Part shown: positions 50,543-59,928 of the stretch, piece by piece
How the letters are laid out: each line of letters starts with the position of its first letter
How positions within the stretch are numbered: position 1 is the stretch's first letter
Assembly: GCA_005239175.1 (NCBI GenBank)
Contig: SOPS01000001.1
Location: 744,001-808,000 of the forward strand
Length of the DNA: 64,000 bases
DNA from: a halophilic archaeon SHRA6
GTDB lineage: Archaea; Halobacteriota; Halobacteria; Halobacteriales; Haloferacaceae
Direction of reading: 5' to 3'
Notes under the pieces: generated by a model
What the model was told of the DNA's origin: nothing
The model's database searches: none
What the model saw: only the letters and a program-made list of their open reading frames with translations
Position numbers and translations under genes: made by a program

Positions 50543-51276
50543 GCGCCCACTCGCTGCTGGAGTTCGACAATATCGACAAGTACTACGGAGACACCCACGT
50601 GCTCAAGGAGGTCAGTCTTGAGGTCGACGAGCAGGACGTCTGTGTGGTGATCGGCCCGAGCGGATCGGGCAAATCGACGCTGCTTCGCTGTGCAAACCGC
50701 TTAGAGGAGATCCAGGCCGGCGAGATCCGCCTCGACGGGACCGCGCTGACGCATCCCGAGGCGGACATCAACATGCTCAGACAGCGGATCGGAATGGTGT
50801 TTCAGAGCTTCAATCTCTTTCCGCACAAGACTGCGATCGAAAACGTCACGCTCGCGCCGCAGAAAGTCAAAGGAATCGACGATGAGATTGCCTACGAAGA
50901 GGGAATGTCGATCCTCGAAGACGTCGGAATGAGCGGCCACGCGGACGCCTACCCAAACCAGCTGTCTGGCGGCCAACAACAGCGGATTGCGATCGCTCGC
51001 GCGCTCGCGATGGACCCACGCGTCATGCTGTTCGACGAGGTCACAAGCGCGCTCGACCCTGAACTGGTCGGAGAGGTGCTGGAGGTGATGCGCGCTCTGG
51101 CCGAGGAAGGCATGACAATGATGGTCGTCACCCACGAGATGGGCTTTGCCCGCGAGGTGGGCGACAAAATCGTCCTTATGGCCGACGGGAAGGTCGTCGA
51201 AACTGGCGAGCCGAAGGCGTTCTTCGAGAATCCCCAGACCGATCGCGCCCAGCAGTTTCTCTCGCGGATGTTGTGA
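50539..51276 (+). CDS. Amino-acid ABC transporter ATPase (GlnQ family)
   Basis: The protein has 245 residues. Walker A is GPSGSGKSTLLRCA, the Q-loop region is VFQSFNLFPHKTAIENV, the signature is NQLSGGQQQRIAIARALAMD, Walker B is MLFDEVTSALDPELV, and the H-loop is VVTHEM. The length and motifs are standard for the single-domain polar-amino-acid importer ATPase. It is the last gene of the three-gene operon; the next gene is convergent. Confidence 0.93.
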   Translation: MSAHSLLEFDNIDKYYGDTHVLKEVSLEVDEQDVCVVIGPSGSGKSTLLRCANRLEEIQAGEIRLDGTALTHPEADINMLRQRIGMVFQSFNLFPHKTAIENVTLAPQKVKGIDDEIAYEEGMSILEDVGMSGHADAYPNQLSGGQQQRIAIARALAMDPRVMLFDEVTSALDPELVGEVLEVMRALAEEGMTMMVVTHEMGFAREVGDKIVLMADGKVVETGEPKAFFENPQTDRAQQFLSRML

Positions 51277-51300
51277 CCGACTGGGGCCGGATCCAACGCC

Positions 51301-52377
51301 TCAGCCGAAATCCGTCACGACCTCAATCCCGTCGATCGCGTATTCGTCCATCGCCTTCAATCGATCAGAGACATCTGCTAAGGCGACTTCCTGGGTAATG
51401 AGCGCCCCTGGATCGATATGGCCAGCCTCAAGCAGCCCAAACAGTTCGCCGTAGCGGGTCGGCGGCATGCCACGCGATCCGAGGAAGTCAATCTCCCAGC
51501 GGGTCATCCAGTCGGTCGGCAGCGACACCTCGCCTCGTTCATCGTCGGTTGTGAGCCCAAGCTGGATGTGGGTTCCGCCGTGGCGAAGGCATCGCACGGA
51601 GTTGCGACACGTTTCGGCAATGCCGAGTGCGTCAACGGAGACATCTGCCCCGGCTGTGCCCGATCCGTCGTCAGTGATCGCAGCGATCGCCTCGATCGGA
51701 TCTTCGCGTTCGGCGTGGACTCGCTCGATCGCTCCGAGTTGGCGAGCACGGTTGAGCGCAGTGTCTTGAACGTCGACAGCGATCGGTCGCGCGCCGAGCG
51801 TCGCGGCAAGTTGGATCGCCGAGAGGCCAACGCCGCCACAACCGTGGACTGCGACCCAGTCACCGGCGCCGACAGCCGCGCGGTGTTCGAGCGCGTGAAA
51901 GGCGGTCATGTACCGACAGCCGATCGCCGCAACCTCTCGAAACGAGACGCCCCCGGGGATTGCCATCGCGTTGTAGTCCGCGTGCGGGAGGTGGACGCGC
52001 TCGGCGAACGCACCGGGGGCATCGGGCTCGAAGCCGATCGCGTAGCCGTCCGCGCAGATGTTTCCGCGGCCGTTTCGACAGCGCGGACAAGTGCCGTCGC
52101 CGACGCTGAAGGGGACAGCAATTCGATCGCCGACAGCGACCGTCTCGACTCGATCGCCGACCTCGATCACGCGGCCGGCAGGCTCGTGGCCGAGAATCTG
52201 TCCAAGCGGGACGCGATCGTCGGCCCACTCACCGTGGCCCTTCCAGGCGTGCCAGTCGCTGCGACAGATCCCGCAGGCGTCGACAGCAACAACAGCGCCG
52301 TGGGGAGCTGGTGTCGGGTCAGGGACCGATCGAATCGATAACGGCTCGCCGTAGCCAGTCAACAACGCTGCGCGCAT
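51301..52377 (-). CDS. Zinc-dependent alcohol dehydrogenase (MDR family)
   Basis: The protein has 358 residues from the ATG at 52377. The catalytic zinc Cys is in VDACGICRSDWHAW, and the zinc-ligand His and Glu of LGHEPAGRV follow. A structural zinc loop is shortened to CPRCRNGRGNICADG. The Rossmann fold has VHGCGGVGLSAIQLAATLGA, and a DVSVDALGIAETC segment precedes the C-terminal part. It oxidises an alcohol with NAD(P)+; the substrate is not clear. A longer start at 52422 would add a His-rich stretch and is rejected. Confidence 0.9.
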   Translation of the reverse strand: MRAALLTGYGEPLSIRSVPDPTPAPHGAVVAVDACGICRSDWHAWKGHGEWADDRVPLGQILGHEPAGRVIEVGDRVETVAVGDRIAVPFSVGDGTCPRCRNGRGNICADGYAIGFEPDAPGAFAERVHLPHADYNAMAIPGGVSFREVAAIGCRYMTAFHALEHRAAVGAGDWVAVHGCGGVGLSAIQLAATLGARPIAVDVQDTALNRARQLGAIERVHAEREDPIEAIAAITDDGSGTAGADVSVDALGIAETCRNSVRCLRHGGTHIQLGLTTDDERGEVSLPTDWMTRWEIDFLGSRGMPPTRYGELFGLLEAGHIDPGALITQEVALADVSDRLKAMDEYAIDGIEVVTDFG

Positions 52378-52578
52378 AGGTGGGGCATGACGGGCTGTGG
52401 TAAAACGTGTGTGGGTGCGCACCCAGTGCTAGCGATCGAGCGAAGCGATTACAAGAACATCAGATAAGAAACATTTACATGGTTGAGTGAGAAGCACAAA
52501 TACGAAATAACCGTGTCAATCACTGCTACGGGGGACGTTCCGGAAACCACTACCAACCGGCGTTGCCCAATTTGAACG

Positions 52579-54054
52579 ATGTCAGCCGAATTGAGTAGCT
52601 CCTTTCCGGGCGTCATTTACTGGTGTCTGACCGACTCGTCGTGGACGATGCTCGAGATCGAAGGCGGCTGCGAAGAGCTCACCGGGTACGACCGTTCGAT
52701 GCTCAAACACGGCGAGGTAACCTTTGGAACCGATTTGATCCACCCCGACGATCGCGATCGCCTGCAGCGAGACGTCGATAGAGCACTTGCCGAGGGAGAG
52801 GCCTTCGAGGTTCAATACCGGATCGAGACCGCCGATGGCGAGACCAAGTGGGTCCACGAGTCTGGCCACGGCATCTCGGATGCCGGCGTGGAATCGCTGC
52901 CCGATCACGTCGATTCGATCGAGGACGCCGACGAGGCATTCCCCGTCATTGAGGGCTATATTCGTGAGATCCCCACCGAGTCGCCGCTGGGGGCCGAGCG
53001 CGATCGCAAGGCGCAGTTGCTCGATGCACTATTTGACTCGATCCCAATTCACCTCTTTGTCAAGGACGACAAGGGGCGACACCTCTACGTCAGCGAAGCC
53101 CACACAACCGACTACGACGACACGTTGATCGGGAAAACGGATCTGGAGCTTGACGGTGTTGACGAGTCACATCGGCGATCGTCCTACGAGGACGACATGC
53201 ACGTCATCGAAACCGGCGAGCCGATCCTCGCCAAAGAGGAGTACATCGAGGCCTACGACAAGTGGAACCTCACTTCGAAGGTACCCTGGCGGGATGAAAC
53301 AGGCGAGACGATCGGGCTCATCGGGATCGCACAGGATATCACCGAACGGAAAAAGCGCGAACAGGAGATCCAACGCCAGAACGAACGCCTCGAACAGTTC
53401 GCCCGTGTGGTCTCTCACGACCTCCGAAACCCGTTGAACGTCGCTGAGGGACGAATCGAGCTCGCACTCGCGGAGGCCGACGAGGACGATCCGAACCTGA
53501 CGGCCGCACAGGCTGGGCTCGATCGGATGGAGCAACTGCTCGATAATCTGCTCGCGCTGGCCAGACAGGGCCAACCGATCGACGATACCGAAGCAGTATC
53601 GATCGACGACATCGCCCGTCGGGCGTGGTCCACGGTCCCTACCGAGGACGCGACGCTCACCATCGTCGACCCGATCGGTGAAATCCACTGTGAGGAGAGT
53701 CGCGTGCAGCAGCTGTTCGAGAACCTCTTTCGCAACAGCGTGGAACACGGTTCCACGGGCAGCCGGGCTTCGGCCGGCGACGCGATCGAACACGACAGCG
53801 TCGACGACGAGCCGATCGAGATCACGGTCGGCCCGCTCGAGGACGGGTTTTTTGTTTCAGATACGGGCACCGGGATTCCCGAGTCGGTCCGCGAAGACGT
53901 GCTCGAACCCGGCTATACGACCGCCGATGATGGCACCGGGTTCGGACTGTCGATCGTCAACGAAATCGCCGACGCCCACGGCTGGGAGCTGGCGATCACC
54001 GACAGCGAGACGGGTGGCGCACGGTTTGTGTTCCGCGGCGTCAACAGGGCCTAA
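52579..54054 (+). CDS. PAS-domain sensor histidine kinase
   Basis: This 491-residue cytoplasmic kinase has two PAS domains: about 10-105 (GVIYWCLTDSSWTMLEIEGG, ELTGYDRSMLKHGEV) and about 145-260 (LFDSIPIHLFVKDDKGRHLY, IGLIGIAQDITERKKREQ). The HisKA helix contains FARVVSHDLRNPL with the phospho-accepting His near residue 280. The HATPase shows NLFRNSVEHG (N-box), SDTGTGIPESVRE (G1) and DDGTGFGLSIVNEIADAHGW (G2). No membrane span and no receiver domain are present, so the response partner lies elsewhere. It stands alone. Confidence 0.92.
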   Translation: MSAELSSSFPGVIYWCLTDSSWTMLEIEGGCEELTGYDRSMLKHGEVTFGTDLIHPDDRDRLQRDVDRALAEGEAFEVQYRIETADGETKWVHESGHGISDAGVESLPDHVDSIEDADEAFPVIEGYIREIPTESPLGAERDRKAQLLDALFDSIPIHLFVKDDKGRHLYVSEAHTTDYDDTLIGKTDLELDGVDESHRRSSYEDDMHVIETGEPILAKEEYIEAYDKWNLTSKVPWRDETGETIGLIGIAQDITERKKREQEIQRQNERLEQFARVVSHDLRNPLNVAEGRIELALAEADEDDPNLTAAQAGLDRMEQLLDNLLALARQGQPIDDTEAVSIDDIARRAWSTVPTEDATLTIVDPIGEIHCEESRVQQLFENLFRNSVEHGSTGSRASAGDAIEHDSVDDEPIEITVGPLEDGFFVSDTGTGIPESVREDVLEPGYTTADDGTGFGLSIVNEIADAHGWELAITDSETGGARFVFRGVNRA

Positions 54055-54150
54055 ACCGTCTTTGGTTGCGCTTTCAGGTCCTGTGCGAGGGGATTCACAT
54101 AGAGAGATATCATATTGCCAACGGCGGTGAGAGGGATATCACCGATCGCG

Positions 54151-55674
54151 TTACATAAAGTCTGAGAGCCCTGCCTGGCCGTCGTCGGTATCAGCGGATC
54201 CGTCTTCCTCGTCAGTGGACTCATCGTTCAGCAGTTCGTCTGTTTCGGCGTCCGCAGTGGCTGGATCGCCGGCAGCGTCGATCAAATCGGATTCGCCCGG
54301 TGATGCGTCGTCAGTGTCGGCAGTCTCGTCGGTGTCGGCAGTCTCGTCGGCCCGCGGCGCGAACGCGTCGTCGCTGTGGGCTGTCATCGCCTCCTCGCGG
54401 AGTTCCTGGGCATCCTCGACGATCGAAGCGACCTTGTTGGTCGTCTTGCCGCTGCCGGTGACGAAGGCGACGCCCTCCTCGTCGAGGTCGTAGGCAGCCG
54501 CCATCGCAACGGTCAGCTCTCGAGGCTTGCAGTGGTAGGTCATCGCCGAGAGGTACGGGAGAATTTCGCGGCGGGCGATCGCCATGCTGACGCCGCTGCG
54601 TTCGGCGATCTGCTGGCAGAGTTGCTCGCGCGTCGAGTCAGATGAGCCCCAAAACTGCGGCCGGCGATAGCGGGTCCAACCGCCCTTCGGCTCATCGCGG
54701 GCCGCAGCGACACCCGCCGCAAGGTTGTCGGTCGCGTACCGCCAGTAGCTGTAGTTTTGACTCGCACGGACCCGCCCAAGCCAGCGATCGGCGTTCGCAA
54801 GCGAGTCGTACGCGGAGATTGCCTCTCTGGTGGTGTACACCGACAGAAGATTGTGTTCGATCCAGGCAGTCAGGTCGTCGGGCGTCTCGTCGACCGCGTA
54901 CGCAGACTGCAGCGCCGCCTCGGCGGATTGCTCTTTGAGCACCGCGTCGAGGAACGGAAACAGGTCCATCGATCGGTCGCGATCGCTCGTGACGACATCC
55001 TCGAGTGTCACCCGCGCTTTGTCCTCTGCGACCGCCTGGAGGTCTTTGACAGCGCCGCGGAGGTCGCCGCTGTTGGCCTCGGCGATGCGATCGAGCGCAT
55101 CGGTGTCGAACTCGATGCCCTCGCGGCGACAGATGTCGCGCAACACGGGGACGATCGATCGCTTCGAGACGTCGCGGAACTCGATCTCACGGCAGGCGTT
55201 TCTGAGCCCGCGGCTCATGTCGTAGAACTCGTTGGCGATGAGGACGATCGGCTGGCCCGAGGATTTGACGAGCCGGGTGATCGCCGAGGCGCCGCCGCGA
55301 TCGTAGTTGCCGTGGATGTTGTCGGCCTCGTCGAGGATGACGAGCTGTCGGCCCCCACTCGTGTCGCCCCCGGCGTCGCCGCTGGCAACGCTGCCGGCAA
55401 GCGTGGCGTTTTGTGCAGCTCGCCCGGCGAAGCGCTCGATCACGTCGGCGGTCCGCTGATCGGAGGCATTCAGTTCGACGGTCTCCCAGCCCATGTCGGC
55501 AGCCAGCGCGTGGGCGGCGGAGGTCTTGCCGATTCCGGGGCTGCCGTGGAGGATCGCCGCCTCGCGATGGTCGTCCCAACTGGTTGCCCACTCTCTGAGC
55601 GCGTCGCGGGCCTTGTCGTTGCCGCGCAACTCAGAGAGTGACTGTGGACGGTACGTTTCGGTCCAGTCGGCCAT
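54151..55674 (-). CDS. rfcL: Replication factor C large subunit
   Basis: The protein has 507 residues from the ATG at 55674 (MADWTETYRPQSLSELRGND). It loads the PCNA clamp on primed DNA together with RfcS. Walker A is GSPGIGKTSAAHALA, Walker B is LVILDEADNIHG, and the sensor region is PIVLIANEFYDMSRGLRNAC. The RFC collar region runs about 250-400. A long acidic, Thr/Asp-repeat tail (ETADTDETADTDDASPG) is characteristic of haloarchaeal RfcL. The C-terminus GQAGLSDFM resembles a PIP-box for PCNA binding. A longer in-frame upstream start at 55755 lacks family support. Confidence 0.94.
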   Translation of the reverse strand: MADWTETYRPQSLSELRGNDKARDALREWATSWDDHREAAILHGSPGIGKTSAAHALAADMGWETVELNASDQRTADVIERFAGRAAQNATLAGSVASGDAGGDTSGGRQLVILDEADNIHGNYDRGGASAITRLVKSSGQPIVLIANEFYDMSRGLRNACREIEFRDVSKRSIVPVLRDICRREGIEFDTDALDRIAEANSGDLRGAVKDLQAVAEDKARVTLEDVVTSDRDRSMDLFPFLDAVLKEQSAEAALQSAYAVDETPDDLTAWIEHNLLSVYTTREAISAYDSLANADRWLGRVRASQNYSYWRYATDNLAAGVAAARDEPKGGWTRYRRPQFWGSSDSTREQLCQQIAERSGVSMAIARREILPYLSAMTYHCKPRELTVAMAAAYDLDEEGVAFVTGSGKTTNKVASIVEDAQELREEAMTAHSDDAFAPRADETADTDETADTDDASPGESDLIDAAGDPATADAETDELLNDESTDEEDGSADTDDGQAGLSDFM

Positions 55675-55891
55675 TACCGAAGACAGGTGTGTGCGCCGTA
55701 TAGTGGTTGCGGAGCGCCAGTCGCAGTCAGAACCGTCCAGTTCGATCGAGATCACAAATCACGGATACACTGCGGAACGGTCGAAGAAGGCAAGACATGT
55801 TCCCGGATCGTGCAGGTTCGGGTTAATGTGGACATTACCAGAAGGTAAGAATTGAATATAGAATTACACATCCAACCGATAATAGATAGAC
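55675..55891. other. Intergenic between rfcL and the flavin-reductase-like gene
   Basis: AT-rich DNA near 55850-55890 probably holds the promoter of the following gene (TATTACA-like region at about 55857-55866 is 26-35 bases upstream). I see no further gene. Confidence 0.4.
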
Positions 55892-56380
55892 ATGACCACT
55901 ACAGTACTCACAGACGACGAGATGGCCGATTTCCTCAAGCCCGGTGGGACCGGCGTGATCTCGATTTCCCGGGGGGACGAGGACCCGCCGTATTCGATTC
56001 CAGTTTCGTACGGATTCGATCCCGAAGCCAATCGGTTTTGCTTTCGACTCGCCCGAACCGACACCGAGAAAAATCGGCTTGGTCGGTCACACCGGCCGAT
56101 TACGTTCGTCACGTACGGGCGGGTGTCCGGGCGGTACCACAGCGTGATCGCCACGGGAACGCTCACGGAAATTGTTGAACAGTCGATCGATTCAGACGTG
56201 CTGGATTCAATGCAGCGGGTGATGATTCCCGTCGTCGATATCTTTGAGGCACATCCCCGAGAGATGTCCTTCGAGTTCTACCGGCTCGATCCGGAGACGA
56301 TGACTGGAATCGCTGAACCAGTCCGTGATGAACCAGTCCGTGATGAACCAGTCCGTGATGAACCAGTCCGTGATGATTGA
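55892..56380 (+). CDS. Pyridoxamine 5'-phosphate oxidase-fold protein (FMN/F420-binding type)
   Basis: The protein has 162 residues. The split-barrel flavin-binding fold shows ADFLKPGGTGVISISRGDED, PVSYGFDPEANRFCFRLART, THR-like FVTYGRVSGRYHSVIATGTL and an ending FEFYRLDPETMTGIAEP. Members reduce or bind FMN or F420; specificity is unknown. The last residues are a striking tandem repeat, Glu-Pro-Val-Arg-Asp four times, from a 15-bp DNA repeat. The repeat lies beyond the fold, so it is likely a variable tail. Confidence 0.85.
   Translation: MTTTVLTDDEMADFLKPGGTGVISISRGDEDPPYSIPVSYGFDPEANRFCFRLARTDTEKNRLGRSHRPITFVTYGRVSGRYHSVIATGTLTEIVEQSIDSDVLDSMQRVMIPVVDIFEAHPREMSFEFYRLDPETMTGIAEPVRDEPVRDEPVRDEPVRDD
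56315..56374 (+). repeat. 15-bp tandem repeat, 4 copies, inside a coding tail
   Basis: GAACCAGTCCGTGAT is repeated exactly four times. Each unit is five codons (EPVRD) so the frame is preserved whatever the copy number. Stop follows immediately. Confidence 0.85.
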
Positions 56381-56742
56381 GACGTGATTGGGGCGTCTCC
56401 CTGAGTCAGCCACGCGGTCCGATCGATCAGTATCCCGCTACGCGATATTTTTGGGTGGTACATCAAACGGTGAGCTGTGATTGCAAATGGTGAGCTGTGA
56501 GGTCAAACGGGGAGCTATGAGTCCATCGATCGACCGAGGCGTGGATAGTGCCAGTTACCCATAAAGACACCAGTTCGACCCACATGAGTACAGCCGTCCG
56601 TAACTGACAAAAATGTGGTGAAAGGCGCAGAACGGATAGTGAGTGCCGTTTGCGGGTAGAGAGCAAAATGCCACTCGGTAGCATAGTGCATTCTAATGGG
56701 AAGTGTTATCTCTTAGCAAGACGTTACAGGGCTTCGAGCACT
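56381..56742. other. Intergenic, 362 bp, with tandem repeat
   Basis: Three 20-bp units (see 56461-56520) lie in the left part. The right part, from about 56590, is AT-rich and probably contains the promoter of the exported protein at 56743. No gene is supported. Confidence 0.5.
56461..56520. repeat. 20-bp tandem repeat, 3 copies
   Basis: Units CATCAAACGGTGAGCTGTGA, TTGCAAATGGTGAGCTGTGA and GGTCAAACGGGGAGCTATGA differ at a few bases each. They sit just downstream of the flavin-fold gene. Confidence 0.75.
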
Positions 56743-57345
56743 ATGACTCACAACGCATCGGTAGACGAGAGTATCGCGATCGGGCGCCGCACAGCCTTGA
56801 AGACAGTTGGCCTCGGATTGGCTGGCACAGCTCTTCTCACCGGCCCCGTCGGAGCCGTGAGCGCGAGGAGTGACGCATTCACCCACGAGCTTGCACAAAC
56901 CCGGGCAGCGACCCGAAAGTACCGGAACGTGGCTACCGCCCGAGAAGACGGATACGGCACCATGGTATCTCCGTACGTCCCGAACATGGGATTCCATTTC
57001 GTCAATCTGGCCCTCGTCGCTGCTGACGCAGATGCCGCTGTGGACCTTTCGAAGCCACCAATTCTCGTTTACTACACCACCGGTGACTACAACCCAGCAC
57101 CGGGCGACATGCATGACCCTGCACACGACGACGATCTTCGGCTCGGGGCCGTTGAATTCGCCCACTTCGAGACTGGTGTCGCCGGCAATCTGTTCTCCGA
57201 CGAGTCCGCCAGCCGGACGCTCAAAGTGTCGGAAGCGGACGGTTGGGGACCGATCCCCGGCACACCGCTCATGGCATTGCACGTCTGGGTGCACCGCGGA
57301 AACCCCGCTGGCGTGTTCAACCCGACGAATCCGACGATCGACTGA
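56743..57345 (+). CDS. Exported TAT protein, conserved hypothetical
   Basis: The protein has 200 residues from the ATG at 56743 (MTHNASVDESIAIGRRTALK). A twin-arginine signal (GRRTALKTVGLGLAGTALL) has a probable cleavage after VSA. The mature part has no cysteines. Conserved blocks are YGTMVSPYVPNMGFHFVNLA, PPILVYYTTGDYNPAPG and a C-terminal LHVWVHRGNPAGVFNPTNPT; histidine-rich patterns suggest metal contacts but no family name comes to mind. A start at 56650 is in frame but precedes the signal by 31 residues. Confidence 0.72.
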   Translation: MTHNASVDESIAIGRRTALKTVGLGLAGTALLTGPVGAVSARSDAFTHELAQTRAATRKYRNVATAREDGYGTMVSPYVPNMGFHFVNLALVAADADAAVDLSKPPILVYYTTGDYNPAPGDMHDPAHDDDLRLGAVEFAHFETGVAGNLFSDESASRTLKVSEADGWGPIPGTPLMALHVWVHRGNPAGVFNPTNPTID

Positions 57346-57655
57346 CGAACTGTCAACAATCGTTCCGAGAGTCTGCTGAATTTCCGCTGTGCAGATTTTT
57401 CGTTTTGAAGTCGATCTCCTACAAGGCCGCTCGATTGGTGGAGTAGCGTTGTACGAGATTGCGATCGTCGATCCACTGAGGTAAATTGATTTTACGTATT
57501 CCTGCCACTGTTTTAGATTATGGCCTTGTTGAAACCCTCAATCAGTGATACATTTCAGCAGTTGTGCGGAATACAGAGCGCGAATCTGTCATGCCTCGTT
57601 CAGTGAGAAGCGGCGATACAGAGTGGTCGATACAATCTGTGGAGAGTATGGCCAC
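57346..57655. other. Intergenic with a transposon-like end
   Basis: A GGCCTTGTTGAAACCCTC end sequence lies at 57522, pointing right. Just after it, at about 57564-57595, is a motif (GTGCGGAATACAGAGCGC) of the subterminal type also found near 58338 and 60134. No gene is supported. Confidence 0.5.
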
Positions 57656-58174
57656 TCAGTCGTCAAGATATGGTTTCTCGACATGTGGATCGCCCCCAAT
57701 AAGCGTCGTCAGCCACCGAGTGACGGTATCGAACAACGCAACGAGTGGGCCCAGAGCGCGTTCGACGTACGAGATTGGGCGGGCGACTCGGAGACTCCAA
57801 GACTCTGCATGGCCGAGCCCGTAGGATTTCGGCACGATTTCTCCGAAGACGAGGATTAGAACGCTGACGCTGAGTGTTGCTATTACGACGGCGAATCCAG
57901 GAGGAACGAACCGTGCAACCAAAAGTGTGATAATACTGGTGATGGCGATGTTAACGAGGTTGTTCCCGACCAGCAGCGTGACGAGGAGTCGATGTGGGTT
58001 CGCACGGAGTTGTTGGAGCGTCCGACTATTTTGTGTATCATCTTCGGAAGCAGCCTCCACCCAATCATCCGGGAGCGAAAAGATCGCTGACTCACTGCTA
58101 GAAAAGAATGCACTCAATGACAATAGAGTCACAACTGCAATAAGGGACGATAACAAGAACAAGTGTGTACTCAT
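57656..58174 (-). CDS. CNNM/DUF21 transmembrane domain protein, C-terminally truncated
   Basis: The protein has 172 residues from the ATG at 58174 (MSTHLFLLSSLIAVVTLLSL). It contains three hydrophobic segments and CNNM motifs: LSAFFSSSESAIFSLP (the Ser/Glu ion-site motif), LLVGNNLVNIAITSIITLLV and LVFGEIVPKSYGLGHAESW. Full CNNM/CorC proteins have two CBS domains and a CorC_HlyC domain after this, for about 430 residues; here the protein stops at ...VEKPYLDD. About 120 bases beyond the stop is a transposon-like end, so the 3' part was probably lost by insertion. CNNM proteins move Mg2+ (or Na+) across the membrane; a DUF21-only product could still insert in it. Confidence 0.75.
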   Translation of the reverse strand: MSTHLFLLSSLIAVVTLLSLSAFFSSSESAIFSLPDDWVEAASEDDTQNSRTLQQLRANPHRLLVTLLVGNNLVNIAITSIITLLVARFVPPGFAVVIATLSVSVLILVFGEIVPKSYGLGHAESWSLRVARPISYVERALGPLVALFDTVTRWLTTLIGGDPHVEKPYLDD

Positions 58175-58623
58175 ATCTGTCTTATCCGAACCTAGGTGTA
58201 TGAATACCGGTGGGTAATTCGCAGGCGTAGAGAGCGGGTGGTCCAACTTGTTCAATCTGCAACGAGAACCGCAACCGTGCTGAATACAACTTCTGTATTC
58301 AGCAGCCGCTTCCTACCATCTACTGGATAGGATGAGTGACGCCTGCGAGATACAAGGCGCATATCTCGCACGGAATCACCTCCAGATTCGACCAGCGCGA
58401 ATTGTTCGATACAGGGGATCTACCCAGCCGTGCAGATGACAATCTAGCCAAGGTTTGTCAGGAACGACGTGCGAGATACAGAGACTGCAGTCGACACCCA
58501 AACAAGGAGACAGAGTTCAAGAGAGACGCCAGAGATAGCCCTATATCGACGACTGCTGGATCTCTGCAGCCGATTCGGTGAGTCCACCTGCGGGCTTTTG
58601 GACGGCGAGCGTGTAATCCAACT
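58175..58623. other. Intergenic, 449 bp, with palindrome and repeat debris
   Basis: A perfect inverted repeat is at 58279-58303. A segment at 58338-58371 (CGCCTGCGAGATACAAGGCG, then CATATCTCGC) resembles 60134-60167. No gene is supported. Confidence 0.5.
58279..58303. repeat. Perfect 10-bp inverted repeat with 5-bp loop
   Basis: GCTGAATACA-ACTTC-TGTATTCAGC forms a strong hairpin. The arm TGTATTCAGCA recurs at 63626-63636, part of the transposon-like end region near the right edge, which suggests it derives from the same element family. Confidence 0.75.
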
Positions 58624-59928
58624 ATGCGTCTTATTTACGTCTCTGTGCCGGAGCGAGACCAGCCTGACGTCTTCGCGTATCTTGAAAGCGAGGAAATCGA
58701 CTACCTCGTGCTGCCGGCGGACAGCGAAACTGATACGGTGGTCATCCAGATTCCCCTTCCGACACCGGCGGTCGAGACGGTCCTGGAGGACCTGAAGGCG
58801 GCCGGACTCGAGAGCGAGTACACAGTGGTCACCAGCGCGGAAACAGTTGAAACGCCGAACTTTGAGGACATCGAGGACCGGTACACCGACGAGGGCAAGG
58901 ACATCGCTCCTGCCGAACTCCGGAGTCGTGCGCTAGAGATGGACCAGCGGACGGTGATCTACTACATCACGACACTGCTCAGCGTGGTCGTCGCTGCGTC
59001 CGGTCTTCTTCTCGATGCGCCGGCCGTAGTGGTGGGGTCGATGGTCATTGCCCCGCAGGTCGGCTCCGCCCTCAAGGCCAGCGTCGGGACAGTGTTCGAT
59101 GACCGTGAGATGATCGTCGACGGGCTGCGGTCCCAGGTTCTCGGACTTTTGTTGGCCATCGCCGGCGCCGCGGTGTTCGGCTTGGCCATCCAGTGGCTCG
59201 GCGTCGGGCCGACACGACTACCGTCGTTGGCCCTCGAGCAGATTCAGCTGCGCGTCTCGCCCGGCATCCTGTCGGTCATCGTCGCGATCGCCGCGGGGTT
59301 CGCCGCTGCGTTCTCGCTCGCCACGGCGGTTCCGACAGCGCTGGTCGGGGTGATGATCGCGGCGGCGCTCATCCCAGCTGCCGCGGCGGTCGGCATTGGC
59401 ATCGCCTGGGGCGTGCCGACAGTCGCCGTCGGGGCGGCCGTCCTCCTCACCGTTAACATGGCGGCGATCAATATGACAGGTATCGCAGGACTTTGGGGGC
59501 TGGGATACCGCCCGGAGGATGACACCAGCCAAGATACGGAACGCTCTCGAGGGGTAGGCCTACTTCGACCGGCGGTAGCTGCGCTTATCATCATTTCACT
59601 GTTGCTCGCTGGTTCCGGATACCTCACAGTCCAACACGTGGCGTTCGAGCGGACGGCGACCGATTCGGTCGAGGAGGTCTTGTCACAACCCGAATACGAT
59701 GATCTCGGCCTCGTCGCGGTCAAGGGCCAATTCAGCCAGACCGCGGTTCTCGACGAGCCTCGGAAGGTGACTGTTGTCGTTAAGCGGCCGGCGGATACGG
59801 AGTACCCTGATCTTGCACAATCGTTACAGGGACAGTTGACGGCCCGGATGGACCACCCGATAGTCGTCGAGGTGGAGTTCCGAGACGCTACAATCGCTCG
59901 TCCGGACAGGGCAGAGACCTTCAGTTAG
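58624..59928 (+). CDS. DUF389 / TIGR00341 family membrane protein
   Basis: The protein has 434 residues. The N-terminal soluble domain (about 1-105; RLIYVSVPERDQPDVFAYLE, ADSETDTVVIQIPL) is followed by the DUF389 membrane region with six hydrophobic helices. Motifs include VVAASGLLLDAPAVVVGSMV, MVIAPQVGSALKASVG and VGVMIAAALIPAAAAVGIGI. A C-terminal soluble domain (about 345-434) follows. Family function is unknown; a transport role is inferred. The start at 58624 (MRLIYVSVPE) is close to the usual position. It is bounded by transposon-like ends. Confidence 0.87.
   Translation: MRLIYVSVPERDQPDVFAYLESEEIDYLVLPADSETDTVVIQIPLPTPAVETVLEDLKAAGLESEYTVVTSAETVETPNFEDIEDRYTDEGKDIAPAELRSRALEMDQRTVIYYITTLLSVVVAASGLLLDAPAVVVGSMVIAPQVGSALKASVGTVFDDREMIVDGLRSQVLGLLLAIAGAAVFGLAIQWLGVGPTRLPSLALEQIQLRVSPGILSVIVAIAAGFAAAFSLATAVPTALVGVMIAAALIPAAAAVGIGIAWGVPTVAVGAAVLLTVNMAAINMTGIAGLWGLGYRPEDDTSQDTERSRGVGLLRPAVAALIIISLLLAGSGYLTVQHVAFERTATDSVEEVLSQPEYDDLGLVAVKGQFSQTAVLDEPRKVTVVVKRPADTEYPDLAQSLQGQLTARMDHPIVVEVEFRDATIARPDRAETFS

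Noticed and set aside
54757-55641. Long plus-strand frame (294 codons) opposite rfcL
   Set aside because: Antisense shadow of a gene with clear Walker motifs; high GC makes such open frames common.
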